This document shows, piece by piece, positions 34,630 to 43,362 of a DNA stretch of 64,000 nt. The position numbers were made by a program, and so were the translations under genes. The stretch is from JBBTCX01 sp038043045. GTDB lineage: Bacteria > Planctomycetota > Phycisphaerae > UBA1845. Under the pieces are notes generated by a model. The model saw nothing but the letters and a program-made list of their open reading frames with translations, was not told the origin of the DNA and ran no database searches. The first letter of the stretch is position 1, and the number at the start of each line of letters is the position of its first letter. The stretch lies in assembly GCA_038043045.1 (NCBI GenBank), contig JBBTCX010000101.1, positions 1 through 64,000 on the forward strand, written 5' to 3'.

Positions 34630-35997
34630 GTGGAAATCGTGCAACCATTCACCGCTACATTGCAACGGACGTTGTCGAACGGCCAATCACCGCCGGCGGT
34701 AGACTCCCATTTGTCCACACATCCAAGTGGTTCAACCGCGAGAATTTCTGCAAAGCCTAATCTTGACGAGGAATGGGTCGAGGGTACAGAGGATGCCAAC
34801 GGGTTGGCATTTTCCGCGGTCTGGGCGGCAATGGCGGCCAGTGGGAACGGCGCGAGCACCGCGGGAATTGTCGGCGGTGGGCGAATGATCGCTCCCAATG
34901 AAATGTTCGAAACCAAATCCGGGTCCGGACGATCTTTGGAAGAACCGGATTCGAACGACCCTCGACAAGATGACGTGGCGGAAGCAGATGAAGAACGGAA
35001 ATACAACAAGGGCCAGGTTCGATCCGCGGCAAAAAATGGTCGAACCGAGCGAATAGCCGATCGAGCGGCGGAACAAAAAATCGCCTCGAACTTATCGAAT
35101 TATCGGACCTCTGACCTGCGCTCTGATGCACCAAATTCGCAGTTATCGGGCGTCAACATCGATTCCAAACGTCCAATAATACAAGCTATTTCGCATTCAT
35201 TTCATTTGACAGCCAAAAGTGAAAATGCCGCTCAGCCGGCAATCGAGGCCGAGAAAACCCCGGTTTCGACAAGCGGCGGGGAACGGGCGATGCCTGAATT
35301 TGGTGTCAGTCAAGTGTCACGCAGTGTGTTGTCGAAAAGCGTAGGCGGAAGTTCGGTACGAACGGCCGAGCAGATCGGTCGATTCCTGGCTCAACCAGCA
35401 CACTCCGGTTCTCCACTCATCCAACCGGCGCGGACTGGTGCGAAAACCGCGGAGCACGGTGCAGGCCATGAAGAATCGTCTGCAACGGCGAATTCAAACC
35501 CAGAGACCAATGACTCGTCGGTATCGAAAACCGAGGAAAAGGCCAATGACTTTGAACGGCTGGTGGCCACCATGCGTTTGCGATTTGGGGCGCGGCGGTC
35601 CACGGCTCGTTTGGAGTTGCACCCGCCGGAGCTCGGTCGACTGTTGGTCCAGGTGCGGATGGATCAAGAATCGGTGAACATCGATGTTCACACGGAGACG
35701 GAAGAGGCCAAGACGCGAATCGCCGAACGTGCCACCGAGTTGGCACTGGCTCTCCAAAAACACGGAATTCGGGTGGCCCGTCTGGAGGTGGTGAGGGGCG
35801 AGGCCGAAGGGAAATGGCCGGTTGAAAGCGGGCAACGCCCTCGAGGTGGAACAAAAAGCGGTGCAATCGGAAAAGGACTTCCTAAGTCCGATTCAAGGTT
35901 GGATTCGCAAACCGCGCGAGGAAGAAAGAGCGTGGAGCAGGACGAGGAATCGTGGTTGGTTTTTCGTGGGACACCGCGAATGGATTTGATGGGTTGA
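34630..35997 (+). CDS. fliK: flagellar hook-length control protein FliK
   Basis: Molecular ruler and export-specificity switch. It starts at GTG; 455 residues with a long, low-complexity, unfolded N-terminal part (Ser, Glu, Asn rich) typical of FliK. The conserved C-terminal Flg_hook domain lies at about 310-390 (RRSTARLELHPPELGRLLVQVRM, VNIDVHTETEEAKTRIAERATELALALQKHGI). It is followed by flgD and flgE, its usual partners. Confidence 0.88.
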   Translation: MEIVQPFTATLQRTLSNGQSPPAVDSHLSTHPSGSTARISAKPNLDEEWVEGTEDANGLAFSAVWAAMAASGNGASTAGIVGGGRMIAPNEMFETKSGSGRSLEEPDSNDPRQDDVAEADEERKYNKGQVRSAAKNGRTERIADRAAEQKIASNLSNYRTSDLRSDAPNSQLSGVNIDSKRPIIQAISHSFHLTAKSENAAQPAIEAEKTPVSTSGGERAMPEFGVSQVSRSVLSKSVGGSSVRTAEQIGRFLAQPAHSGSPLIQPARTGAKTAEHGAGHEESSATANSNPETNDSSVSKTEEKANDFERLVATMRLRFGARRSTARLELHPPELGRLLVQVRMDQESVNIDVHTETEEAKTRIAERATELALALQKHGIRVARLEVVRGEAEGKWPVESGQRPRGGTKSGAIGKGLPKSDSRLDSQTARGRKSVEQDEESWLVFRGTPRMDLMG

Positions 35998-36084
35998 GAG
36001 ACGAACGAAGAGGAAGATCGCCGTCGGGCTGACGATCAACTGGCGCTGGGCTCCCAAGAAAAAAGCCATATAAGGAGGTTCAAG

Positions 36085-36702
36085 ATGGAACCGGTTACAA
36101 CGAGTTTCGTGGGGTCGACGGTAAACGGGAGCGGGCAGCGCACAGAGCCGTTTGCCGATTTGCGCACGGACGACTTCTTGAAATTGATGATCACTCAGCT
36201 TTCCAATCAGGATCCATTCGAGCCGACCGGCAACAAGGAGCTGATGGAACAGATCTCGGCGATTCGAAATATCGAGTCGTCCACGACGTTGACGGATTCG
36301 TTGCGAACGTTGGCGGGCCAGCAGGGATTCACTTCGGCTTCGGCGTTGCTGGGGCAATATGTGACGGGGTTGCCGGATGAAGCGGGTCAGTCGATTTCCG
36401 GGTTGGTGACGGGGGTCAAGTTGGATGCCGGGGGTCGCCCGTTGCTTCAGCTTTCCAATGGGGCGGCGGTGCCGATGGATCAGGTCGCTGCGATCGAAAC
36501 GCCGTTGCAAGCGGCCGAGCGACTTGTTGGAAAGTATGTGATGGGAGTCGATGGGCGAGTGGCGCCGAATCCTCCGGTTGTCGAGGGTGTGGTCACCCGA
36601 GCGCACGAGGACGGCGGCGACATTATCGTGGAGCTGGAATCCGGGTCGAATCTTCGGTTTCGAGACGTAGTCAACTCGATGGAACCGGCCGATGTGGGCT
36701 AG
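36085..36702 (+). CDS. flgD: flagellar hook capping protein FlgD
   Basis: Scaffold for hook polymerisation, 205 residues. Strong ribosome site ATAAGGAGG before the ATG. The N-terminal motif LRTDDFLKLMITQLSNQDPFEPTGNKELMEQISAI is diagnostic. The second half is a shortened FlgD Ig/Tudor-like region (LLGQYVTGLPDEAG, GLVTGVKLDAGGRPLLQLSNGAAVPMDQVAAI). Confidence 0.93.
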   Translation: MEPVTTSFVGSTVNGSGQRTEPFADLRTDDFLKLMITQLSNQDPFEPTGNKELMEQISAIRNIESSTTLTDSLRTLAGQQGFTSASALLGQYVTGLPDEAGQSISGLVTGVKLDAGGRPLLQLSNGAAVPMDQVAAIETPLQAAERLVGKYVMGVDGRVAPNPPVVEGVVTRAHEDGGDIIVELESGSNLRFRDVVNSMEPADVG

Positions 36703-36759
36703 CCTTGTGCGTTGGCGAAAATAAGAACAAAAAGCGAAGAAAATCAAGGATGACAGACT

Positions 36760-38454
36760 ATGTCACTTAGTTCAGCCATGCTCGTGGGTTTTACCGGGAT
36801 CACCAGCAACTCGGTGGCCGTGGATACGGTCGGCGATAATTTGGCCAATGTAAACACTACGGCTTTTAAGGGACAACGAACACTGTTTGAGACTCTGCTT
36901 TATAACACGATTCGAGAGGGCGAGGGTCCGAGCCCGACGAGTGGCGGGACGTTGCCGTTTCAAATGGGCACCGGTTCGCAAGTGGCGGTTGTGCAGCGAA
37001 GTTTTTCGCAGGGCTCCATCGAAGGTACGGCTTTTCCGAGCGATCTGGCCATTGACGGCGATGGTTTCTTCGTGCTGGATCATGGCGATGGTACGCAAGC
37101 CTTCACGCGCGACGGGTCTTTTCGGCTGAATGCGGAGCAGGCGCTGGTGGCCTCAGATGGTTCGGTCGTTCAGGTTTTTCCGGCAGATGCTGATGGCAAC
37201 GTTCAAGCTGGAACGTTATCCCCATTAACGATTCCTCTCGGTTCAACGGGGGAAGCATTGCCGACGACAGAGGTCATTCTTGATGGTCAGTTGGATTCCG
37301 GCACCACGATCGCGGCGGAGCCTTCGGTGGTGGCTTCGCAAGCGTTGATGACGGCTGGTGGCACTGCGGCGACCGCAGCCACTTCGTTGTCGGCGATCCT
37401 GAATGGAGAAGGCGTTCCCCTTTTTTCCGAAGGTGACATCCTGTCGATACGCGGCACCAAAGGGGGGCTTAGTGTTCCGGAATCCACATTTGTCGTGGGG
37501 TCCACCGGCAATACACTCGAGGATTTAGCTCAATTCATGGAAACGGTGCTCGGAATTGACCCCACAACGGAAGACGCGGCGGGAGTCACGGTTGGCGATG
37601 GCACGACGGGTCCTGGTGGGGCCTTGGTCGTCACATCCAATCTCGGCGAAGCCCATGCCGTCGCCCTAGACGCCGGCTCGATCACCAACACCACCGGGGC
37701 GCTGAGTTCGCCGTTTACTTTTTCTCAAAGTGCTCCGGCCGTTGGCGGAGGTTTGGTCACGACGAGTTTTCAGGTGTTTGATTCCCTGGGTGCGCCGGTG
37801 GATGTACGTCTTCGGCTGTCCCTGGAGTCCAAATCTTCGACAGGAACAACGTGGCGATTCCAAGCGGAGTCCGCCGGGGATAGCGATGCGTCGTTCTTGG
37901 TCGGATCAGGGACCATGACCTTCGACGCCCAAGGTCGATTTGTGGCTGCGACGGGTACCGATCTCTCCATCGATCGTGATGCCACCGGAGCCTCCACCCC
38001 GCAGGCGTTTACTCTCGATTTGAGTCAAGTCACCGGTTTCGCCAGCGCCGACGGTTCCTCGGAACTACGCATGGAAAGTCAGGACGGCGCTCCGGCGGGA
38101 ACGCTGGTCAGCTATTCGATTGACGATGAAGGAGTTGTTCGCACGGCCTATTCCAATCAAACGACGCGGGTTATCGGACAAGTTGCCCTCGCGGTTTTTC
38201 GCAACAATGAGGGATTGATCGCCCAAAGCGACAACACGTATTTTCCGGGCGTAAATTCGGGCGATCCGCGGATTCTGGCGCCTCGTACGGAAACTGCCGG
38301 GGCCATTCGCTCCGGGTCGTTGGAACAGAGCAACGTGGAAATCGCTCGAGAATTCGTCAATTTGATTACGGCTTCGACGGGAATCTCATCCGCCAGCCGA
38401 GTGGTTCGAGTGGCCGATGATCTGCTTCAGGAACTTCTCCAAATCGCGCAATAA
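36760..38454 (+). CDS. flgE: flagellar hook protein FlgE
   Basis: Hook subunit. The N-terminus MSLSSAMLVGFTGITSNSVA with GDNLANVNTTAFKGQRTLFE and the C-terminus (SGSLEQSNVEIAREFVNLI, TASTGISSASRVVRVADDLLQELL) are the coiled-coil arms that build the hook core. DLAIDGDGFFVL is the FlgE/F/G motif. At 564 residues it is longer than the roughly 400-residue enterobacterial FlgE; the extra sequence (about 180-330, Ala/Thr/Gly-rich) forms surface-exposed domains. Confidence 0.93.
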   Translation: MSLSSAMLVGFTGITSNSVAVDTVGDNLANVNTTAFKGQRTLFETLLYNTIREGEGPSPTSGGTLPFQMGTGSQVAVVQRSFSQGSIEGTAFPSDLAIDGDGFFVLDHGDGTQAFTRDGSFRLNAEQALVASDGSVVQVFPADADGNVQAGTLSPLTIPLGSTGEALPTTEVILDGQLDSGTTIAAEPSVVASQALMTAGGTAATAATSLSAILNGEGVPLFSEGDILSIRGTKGGLSVPESTFVVGSTGNTLEDLAQFMETVLGIDPTTEDAAGVTVGDGTTGPGGALVVTSNLGEAHAVALDAGSITNTTGALSSPFTFSQSAPAVGGGLVTTSFQVFDSLGAPVDVRLRLSLESKSSTGTTWRFQAESAGDSDASFLVGSGTMTFDAQGRFVAATGTDLSIDRDATGASTPQAFTLDLSQVTGFASADGSSELRMESQDGAPAGTLVSYSIDDEGVVRTAYSNQTTRVIGQVALAVFRNNEGLIAQSDNTYFPGVNSGDPRILAPRTETAGAIRSGSLEQSNVEIAREFVNLITASTGISSASRVVRVADDLLQELLQIAQ

Positions 38455-38471
38455 CGGCTAGGGCCTATAAC

Positions 38472-38666
38472 ATGATCACGCTTACCCGGCTCAATGATCG
38501 CGTTGTCGTGGTCAATGCCGAGTTGATCAAGATCATTGAAGCGACGCCGGACACTACGGTCACGCTGATCCATGGCGAAACGCTTTTTGTGCGTGAGCCG
38601 GTGGACGAAGTAGTTCGCCTGGTGATCGACTATCGGCGTCAGGTCCATGGATTCCGGGTGGTGTAA
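38472..38666 (+). CDS. flbD: FlbD family flagellar protein
   Basis: A 64-residue protein (MITLTRLNDRVVVVNAELI, IEATPDTTVTLIHGE, VDEVVRLVIDYRR) matching the small FlbD family found after flgE in spirochaetes and firmicutes (unrelated to the Caulobacter regulator of that name). In those clusters motA and motB come next; here they are missing and a 267-bp spacer follows instead. Confidence 0.9.
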   Translation: MITLTRLNDRVVVVNAELIKIIEATPDTTVTLIHGETLFVREPVDEVVRLVIDYRRQVHGFRVV

Positions 38667-38736
38667 CAGAGTTTTCGGATCGCGGCGGCGCTCATCATGA
38701 ACGCCGATAACTTGCGCCACAACAATCGATTTGCGA

Positions 38737-38756
38737 GTAATCGGTTAACGGATTAC
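38737..38756. promoter_or_regulatory. 20-bp near-perfect palindrome between flbD and fliL
   Basis: GTAATCGGTTAACGGATTAC: 18 of 20 positions are self-complementary, centred on GTTAAC. It lies 71 bp past flbD in the 267-bp spacer, the longest gap inside the structural part of the flagellar cluster. It looks like a dimeric regulator's operator; a terminator role is less likely because only TTTT follows. Confidence 0.45.
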
Positions 38757-38933
38757 GTTTTCGGATGACGGTTCCCTTTTGAGCCGGGGTTGGCCGACGT
38801 GTCTATGAATTGTACGCTGCACAATGGAATGGTCTCGAACTTCTGAGGTCCACTTGGTCTTTGGGAAGGGTGAACTTGAGGGCATTCGGTATCGGACTTC
38901 GAACCAAAATGATTCGTAGAGTGGAGGCGAACG

Positions 38934-39581
38934 ATGGCCGACGCGGCAGCAGTCCAAAAAGCAGATGCACCGGCCCCTGGGCAAAAGAAAAAGGGGGGCT
39001 TGTTTCCTTGGATGATAGTCGGTTCACTGATGTTCGGTCAGGGGATCGGGGTTTTCTTTTTAGCTCGCGCGCTTTCTCCGGGTCCCGCAACTGCCGCAGC
39101 CGAGGAAGCTCGCGCGGCGCCTGAGGGCGAACATGCGCCGGCTGACGGACATGAAAAACCCGCTCACGCGGATTCCGGCAATCACGGGGACAGTGGCAGT
39201 GGCCATGATAGCCACGGTGCCAGTACTGGAAGCGAAGGTTCCCCTATGTCGCCCAATGAGCAAATGGAAGTCAAGCTGGCTGAATGCAAGACCGTGAACA
39301 AGGGAACGGGAAAGCTGGTACTCTTCCACATGCGCGTAACAGCACTGGTATCTGGCGCGGACGCCGAACGAGCCAAGAAGCTCATAGAAGCCAAACAAGG
39401 TCGCATCGACGATCGTGTCAATACTGTTATCCGCAGTGCAGAGCCGCAACAGCTTAATGAACCGGGACTCCAAACGCTGAAGCGTCGATTCAAGTTCGAA
39501 TTCGATCGAATTTTTGAAGATGACAAGCTGGTCAAAGAAGTTCTCATTCCACATATTGTGCAATCCGGGTCCGGTCTTTGA
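38934..39581 (+). CDS. fliL: flagellar basal-body-associated protein FliL
   Basis: Single-pass inner-membrane protein that surrounds stator units. Of 215 residues, a helix at about 22-46 (FPWMIVGSLMFGQGIGVFFLA) is followed by a His/Gly/Ser-rich periplasmic linker and the FliL domain (VKLAECKTVNKGTGKLVLFHMRVTALV, VNTVIRSAEPQQLNEPGLQTLKRRFKFEFD, LVKEVLIPHIVQ). The linker (about 50-110) is unusually rich in His, Ala and Asp. Confidence 0.9.
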   Translation: MADAAAVQKADAPAPGQKKKGGLFPWMIVGSLMFGQGIGVFFLARALSPGPATAAAEEARAAPEGEHAPADGHEKPAHADSGNHGDSGSGHDSHGASTGSEGSPMSPNEQMEVKLAECKTVNKGTGKLVLFHMRVTALVSGADAERAKKLIEAKQGRIDDRVNTVIRSAEPQQLNEPGLQTLKRRFKFEFDRIFEDDKLVKEVLIPHIVQSGSGL

Positions 39582-39677
39582 TTGTCGGGCTCTTCCGTGC
39601 TACGCCGATACTAAGCAAAATGACCGGCGGTGTTGGAATTTGCCGCCTGACGTACGGAAATTGCGCGGAATCAATCA

Positions 39678-40346
39678 GTGGCTGAGTTTCATTCGGGATC
39701 GGCCAACCCGGCGGAGCCGGGAAACGATCCCATACAATCCAGTTCGAATAGTCCGTCGTTGGAAGCAACCGACGGAGGCGGAGGCGATTCCGCTGCCACG
39801 AAAACATCACAGCCAAACGACGATCCCATCAACCAATCCGATATCGATGCACTCTTGAATTCTCTGTCCGATGAAACGGCTGAGCCGTCTTCGTTCAGCG
39901 CGGTCGCCACGGCGCCGGCTGTGCCAGACGGTCGTGTGGATTCCCTCGGTCGACCGTTTGACGAAGTCGCCGCGGCCATGCAAGCCGCCATTGAAGAGGA
40001 AGAAGAGTTGTCTCGTTCGTCTCCTCCCTTGCAACCTACGTCGTTTACCCTTCCAGACATTGAGGCGCCGGATGTTACAGCGGCGGATATGAAGCGAGTG
40101 ACGCTTCTTCACGACGTGAACTTGCGGGTCAAAATCGAATTGGGTCGAACGAGAATGCTGGTGGAGGATGTGTTGCGGCTCGGGGAGGGGAGCGTGGTGG
40201 AGTTGGATAAGGCGGCCGGCGACCCCGTGGATGTCTACGTGAATGACCGTCTCATCGCTCGAGGCGAAGTCCTCGTTCTTAACGATAGTTTTTGTGTCCG
40301 GATTAGTGAGGTTCTTTCGCATGATCCCCATCGAGTGGGTGCGTGA
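39678..40346 (+). CDS. fliN: flagellar motor switch protein FliN with FliM-type N-terminal peptide
   Basis: Starts at GTG; 222 residues. The C-terminal SpoA domain (about 140-215: LLHDVNLRVKIELGRTRMLVEDVL, GSVVELDKAAGDPVDVYVNDRLIARGEVLV) is a clear FliN domain of the switch C-ring. The 130-residue N-terminal extension is disordered but contains INQSDIDALLNSL at 51-63, matching the LSQxEIDALL peptide by which FliM (and FliY) bind phospho-CheY. fliM, normally between fliL and fliN, is absent from the cluster. There is no room for a CheC-like domain, so it is not a full FliY. Confidence 0.9.
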   Translation: MAEFHSGSANPAEPGNDPIQSSSNSPSLEATDGGGGDSAATKTSQPNDDPINQSDIDALLNSLSDETAEPSSFSAVATAPAVPDGRVDSLGRPFDEVAAAMQAAIEEEEELSRSSPPLQPTSFTLPDIEAPDVTAADMKRVTLLHDVNLRVKIELGRTRMLVEDVLRLGEGSVVELDKAAGDPVDVYVNDRLIARGEVLVLNDSFCVRISEVLSHDPHRVGA

Positions 40347-40391
40347 TAGGGCGATCGAGGTTTTTCGGGCAAGAAGCCGAGATATTCGAAA

Positions 40392-41249
40392 ATGTGTTCC
40401 ATGTTGATGAATCATTCCATCAGCCTAGCCACGATCGTTTTGTGCCAGACGATGGCATCCACTGAGATGGGACCGCCGGTCCCTACGCCGGCAGTTTCGC
40501 CTAACCAAGCCGCTACCATCGAGGAGACGGTTGATCTGAATCCAGCTCCGGCGACCGTGGCAGAAGCGAGCGTTAAGGAGGATAATGCCAACAAAGAGCC
40601 AGCCGCGAAGGATGGTTTGATCCCGGTGGCGATCAAGAACAAGGCAAGCGAGGCCGACGATCGGACGCGCATGATGCGTCGAGGAATGGCGTCACTCGAT
40701 GGCATGGTCGGTCCAAGCGAAAAGCAGATACCTTGGTATCGCACGGGTTGGGGATCGCTCATCGTGGTTCTGTCGCTTCTAGCCTTGTTGGCTGCCTTGG
40801 CACGCCGGTTTTTTCCAACCGCGAGGATCGCGGAGAGTGGCGCCCTTCGTGTGGTTGCCCGTTCGGCGATATCCACCAAGCATAGTGTCGCCTTGATCCA
40901 GTTCGGTCGACGCTTTTTGCTGTTGGGGATGTCGCCGGAGGGAATTCAGTGTCTCAGTGAAGTCTCGGAATCCACCGAAGTTGCGGAGTTGCTGGTACGG
41001 TTGAGCACGGCCGGAGGTTCATCACGAAATCTGGTCCAAACGGAGTTCGAGGAGCTCTTGCGGACGGAATCTCGAGAATATCAAGAACCGATCTCGGAAA
41101 TAGACTCATCGCCCTCCAACGCCGCGAAAGAAAACGCCGTCAAAGGAAAACCGTTGCACGATTTGTTGAATCGGTTGCATCAATTACAGGCGCGGTTTTC
41201 GAACGAAGAGGCGATTCGACCGTCGCAATTGAAAGGGACGAGCCCATAG
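40392..41249 (+). CDS. fliO: flagellar biosynthetic protein FliO
   Basis: Export-gate assembly factor. One membrane helix at about 115-137 (GSLIVVLSLLALLAALARRFF) is followed by the FliO cytosolic domain (GALRVVARSAISTKHSVALIQFGRRFLLLGMSPEGIQCLSEV). At up to 285 residues it is longer than usual because of a roughly 110-residue N-terminal segment that may include a signal peptide, and a charged C-terminal tail. Start uncertain: ATGs at 40392, 40401 and 40407 are all in frame. It lies directly before fliP, the normal order. Confidence 0.82.
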   Translation: MCSMLMNHSISLATIVLCQTMASTEMGPPVPTPAVSPNQAATIEETVDLNPAPATVAEASVKEDNANKEPAAKDGLIPVAIKNKASEADDRTRMMRRGMASLDGMVGPSEKQIPWYRTGWGSLIVVLSLLALLAALARRFFPTARIAESGALRVVARSAISTKHSVALIQFGRRFLLLGMSPEGIQCLSEVSESTEVAELLVRLSTAGGSSRNLVQTEFEELLRTESREYQEPISEIDSSPSNAAKENAVKGKPLHDLLNRLHQLQARFSNEEAIRPSQLKGTSP

Positions 41250-41340
41250 GCCTCGTCCAAGGGCGAGTGAAGAGGCAACCGGGTCGATCGATGAGTTCGA
41301 GATCGGCCTCTTCATAACGGGTTACGAAACGACCTCATGG

Positions 41341-42195
41341 ATGGGGTCGGAGCATGGCGCGTTGGAGCTGCGCGTGAAGAACATAAGAGTCGGACAAATC
41401 GACCGATCTTGGCCGTTGAAGGTCATGGTGCTAGCCATCGCCTTCGTTGCGCCGACGTATGGTCAAACCGCGCCGATTCTGAACAACCCTCTGGGCATTC
41501 CCGACGTCAGTCGAATTCTCCCCCCGGCCGGCGATCCTCAAACGGTCAGCACGTCGCTCCAAATCCTCGTGCTTTTGACTGTTCTCACGCTCATTCCATC
41601 CATTCTCGTCATGGTGACGTCTTTCCCGCGCATCATCATCGTGCTCGGTTTGCTTCGTCAGGCGATCGGCGTGCCCCAACTTCCCCCTGGTCAGATTCTG
41701 TTGGCGCTATCTCTATTTCTGACCGTTCTGGTTATGGCGCCGACTTGGCAAGCGATCCATGTCGAGGCTGTTCAACCCTACTTCGACAACCGCCTCGGAC
41801 AGGAGCAGGCCATGACCATCGCTTCTCACCACTTGAAAAATTTCATGCACCGTCAAATAGATCAAGCGGGGAATCAAGAAGACATTTATTTGTTTCTGGA
41901 ATATTCCCAAAGGCAACCGATTCCGCAGGGGACGACGCTGAGCCTAGAAGACGTTCCGCTATCGGCCATGATCCCCGCGTTTCTCTTGAGCGAACTCAAA
42001 ACGGCTTTCATCATGGGTTTTCGGATTTACTTACCGTTCTTGGTCATCGATATGGTCATCGCCACGATCCTCGTGTCGATGGGCATGATGATGTTGCCGC
42101 CGGTATTGATTTCGTTGCCGTTCAAACTGTTGCTGTTTGTGCTGGCCGATGGCTGGCGACTCGTAGTGGAGACCTTGATGCACAGCTTTGTCTAG
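41341..42195 (+). CDS. fliP: flagellar export-gate protein FliP
   Basis: Core pore subunit of the export gate (FliP5FliQ4FliR1). Segments typical of the family: LQILVLLTVLTLIPSILVMVTSFPRIIIVLGLLRQAIG, LFLTVLVMAPTW, LKTAFIMGFRIYLPFLVIDMVIA and the C-terminal LPFKLLLFVLADGWRLVVETL. It has an N-terminal extension of about 28 residues before a signal-like segment (VMVLAIAFVAPTYGQ), so a later start is possible. Confidence 0.95.
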   Translation: MGSEHGALELRVKNIRVGQIDRSWPLKVMVLAIAFVAPTYGQTAPILNNPLGIPDVSRILPPAGDPQTVSTSLQILVLLTVLTLIPSILVMVTSFPRIIIVLGLLRQAIGVPQLPPGQILLALSLFLTVLVMAPTWQAIHVEAVQPYFDNRLGQEQAMTIASHHLKNFMHRQIDQAGNQEDIYLFLEYSQRQPIPQGTTLSLEDVPLSAMIPAFLLSELKTAFIMGFRIYLPFLVIDMVIATILVSMGMMMLPPVLISLPFKLLLFVLADGWRLVVETLMHSFV

Positions 42196-42263
42196 GGTGC
42201 CGACAAACCCGAAAGAATGGCTGTGTCGCAGACCGCGGTCAACCCGAGAAAAAGGACCCGACT

Positions 42264-42524
42264 ATGGAGCTTACTCATGCGATGGAGTTGGGGCGAGACG
42301 CCTTGTGGATGACGATCGTCATGTCGGCGCCGATTCTCGTTATCGGATTGGTGGTCGGCCTGGTCATCGCCTTGTTCCAAGCCGTCACCCAGCTTCAAGA
42401 GCAAACGTTAACCTTTGTTCCGAAGATTGCGGCCATGATCGCCGCCGCCGTGCTCTTTATCCCCTGGATTACGGAGCAAATGATCGAGTATTCCCGCAAA
42501 CTGTTTACGGGGATGCCATGGTAG
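42264..42524 (+). CDS. fliQ: flagellar export-gate protein FliQ
   Basis: An 86-residue two-helix protein. The ATG at 42264 has AAGGAC upstream and gives MELTHAMELGRDALWMTIV; the frame is open for 300 codons upstream only because it runs antisense-like through fliP in another frame. Helices APILVIGLVVGLVIALFQAVTQL and KIAAMIAAAVLFIPWI, and the loop QEQTLTFVPK, are the FliQ signature. Confidence 0.94.
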   Translation: MELTHAMELGRDALWMTIVMSAPILVIGLVVGLVIALFQAVTQLQEQTLTFVPKIAAMIAAAVLFIPWITEQMIEYSRKLFTGMPW

Positions 42525-42561
42525 TTCGGTCCATTGTGGCTTCCGGCCACGTGAGCGTTTC

Positions 42562-43362
42562 ATGACCAACTCTCTGATGAATGTTGTTTTCGCGTTGCCG
42601 GTATTTGCGCTGGTTCTATTTCGTATCACGGGCTTGCTCATTTCCGCGCCGCTCTTTGCGAGCACGCTGATGCCGGTCCGTGTTCGAATCGGTCTTGCCC
42701 TGGCCTTGGCGATGTTGGTGTTCCCTTTGGTGGTCCGACAGGCCCCCTCCGATCTCACTTTCTCCCAGGCCATCCTAGGTGGGTTCGGAGAGTTGGTAAT
42801 CGGCGTCGCCATAGGCCTGGGTGTGATGTTGTTGGTGAGTACCGTGGAGGTCACCGGTCTCATTCTCGGTCAACAAGCGGGCATGTCCTTGGGCGAAGTA
42901 TTCAACCCGACGCTCGAAGAGCAAACCTCCGTGGTTGCCCAGGTCTACAGCGTTTCGTTCATGGTGCTTTTCTTATTGGCTGGGGGACATCGCGCCGCCG
43001 TAGTGGCAGTCCTTGACACATTTCAGCGTATCCCTCTTCTTGCATTTCGCTTCGATGAATCGCTGCTGGAGCTTTTGATCGAGCTTCTTTCATCCGTATT
43101 CATTCTTGGGTTGCGACTAGCCGGTCCCGTCCTTCTCGCGCTTTTTCTGACCGAATGCGCGCTGGCGTTGGTTTCTCGTACGATGCCGCAACTGAACATC
43201 TTGACCATTGGTTTTGCAACCCGCGCACTCCTTGCCATTGGATTGGCGGCCTTGGTCATCAGCCTTTCCACTCAAACCTTGCTGGATGCCATGACAGATT
43301 CTTTCGACTTCATTCGTGCCACACTCGGTTTACCTCCTAGCAATCGTGGATGGGTGATCTGA
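42562..43362 (+). CDS. fliR: flagellar export-gate protein FliR
   Basis: A 266-residue membrane protein that completes the FliPQR gate. Family features: FRITGLLISAPLFAS at the N-terminus, the GQQAGMSLGEVFNP segment, and LALVSRTMPQLNILTIGF near the C-terminus. Its stop shares a base with the flhB start (TGATG), coupling the two genes. Confidence 0.94.
   Translation: MTNSLMNVVFALPVFALVLFRITGLLISAPLFASTLMPVRVRIGLALALAMLVFPLVVRQAPSDLTFSQAILGGFGELVIGVAIGLGVMLLVSTVEVTGLILGQQAGMSLGEVFNPTLEEQTSVVAQVYSVSFMVLFLLAGGHRAAVVAVLDTFQRIPLLAFRFDESLLELLIELLSSVFILGLRLAGPVLLALFLTECALALVSRTMPQLNILTIGFATRALLAIGLAALVISLSTQTLLDAMTDSFDFIRATLGLPPSNRGWVI

Noticed and set aside
37421..37435. Possible extra copy of the 15-bp array element in flgE (CCGAAGGTG...)
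   Set aside because: Only the first nine bases match one orientation and the second half differs; chance match within coding sequence.
41337..42263. A 395-codon open frame spanning fliP and fliQ
   Set aside because: Its first 309 codons are fliP read in the wrong frame (Arg/Ser/His-rich, no family). Only the last 86 codons, fliQ, are real.
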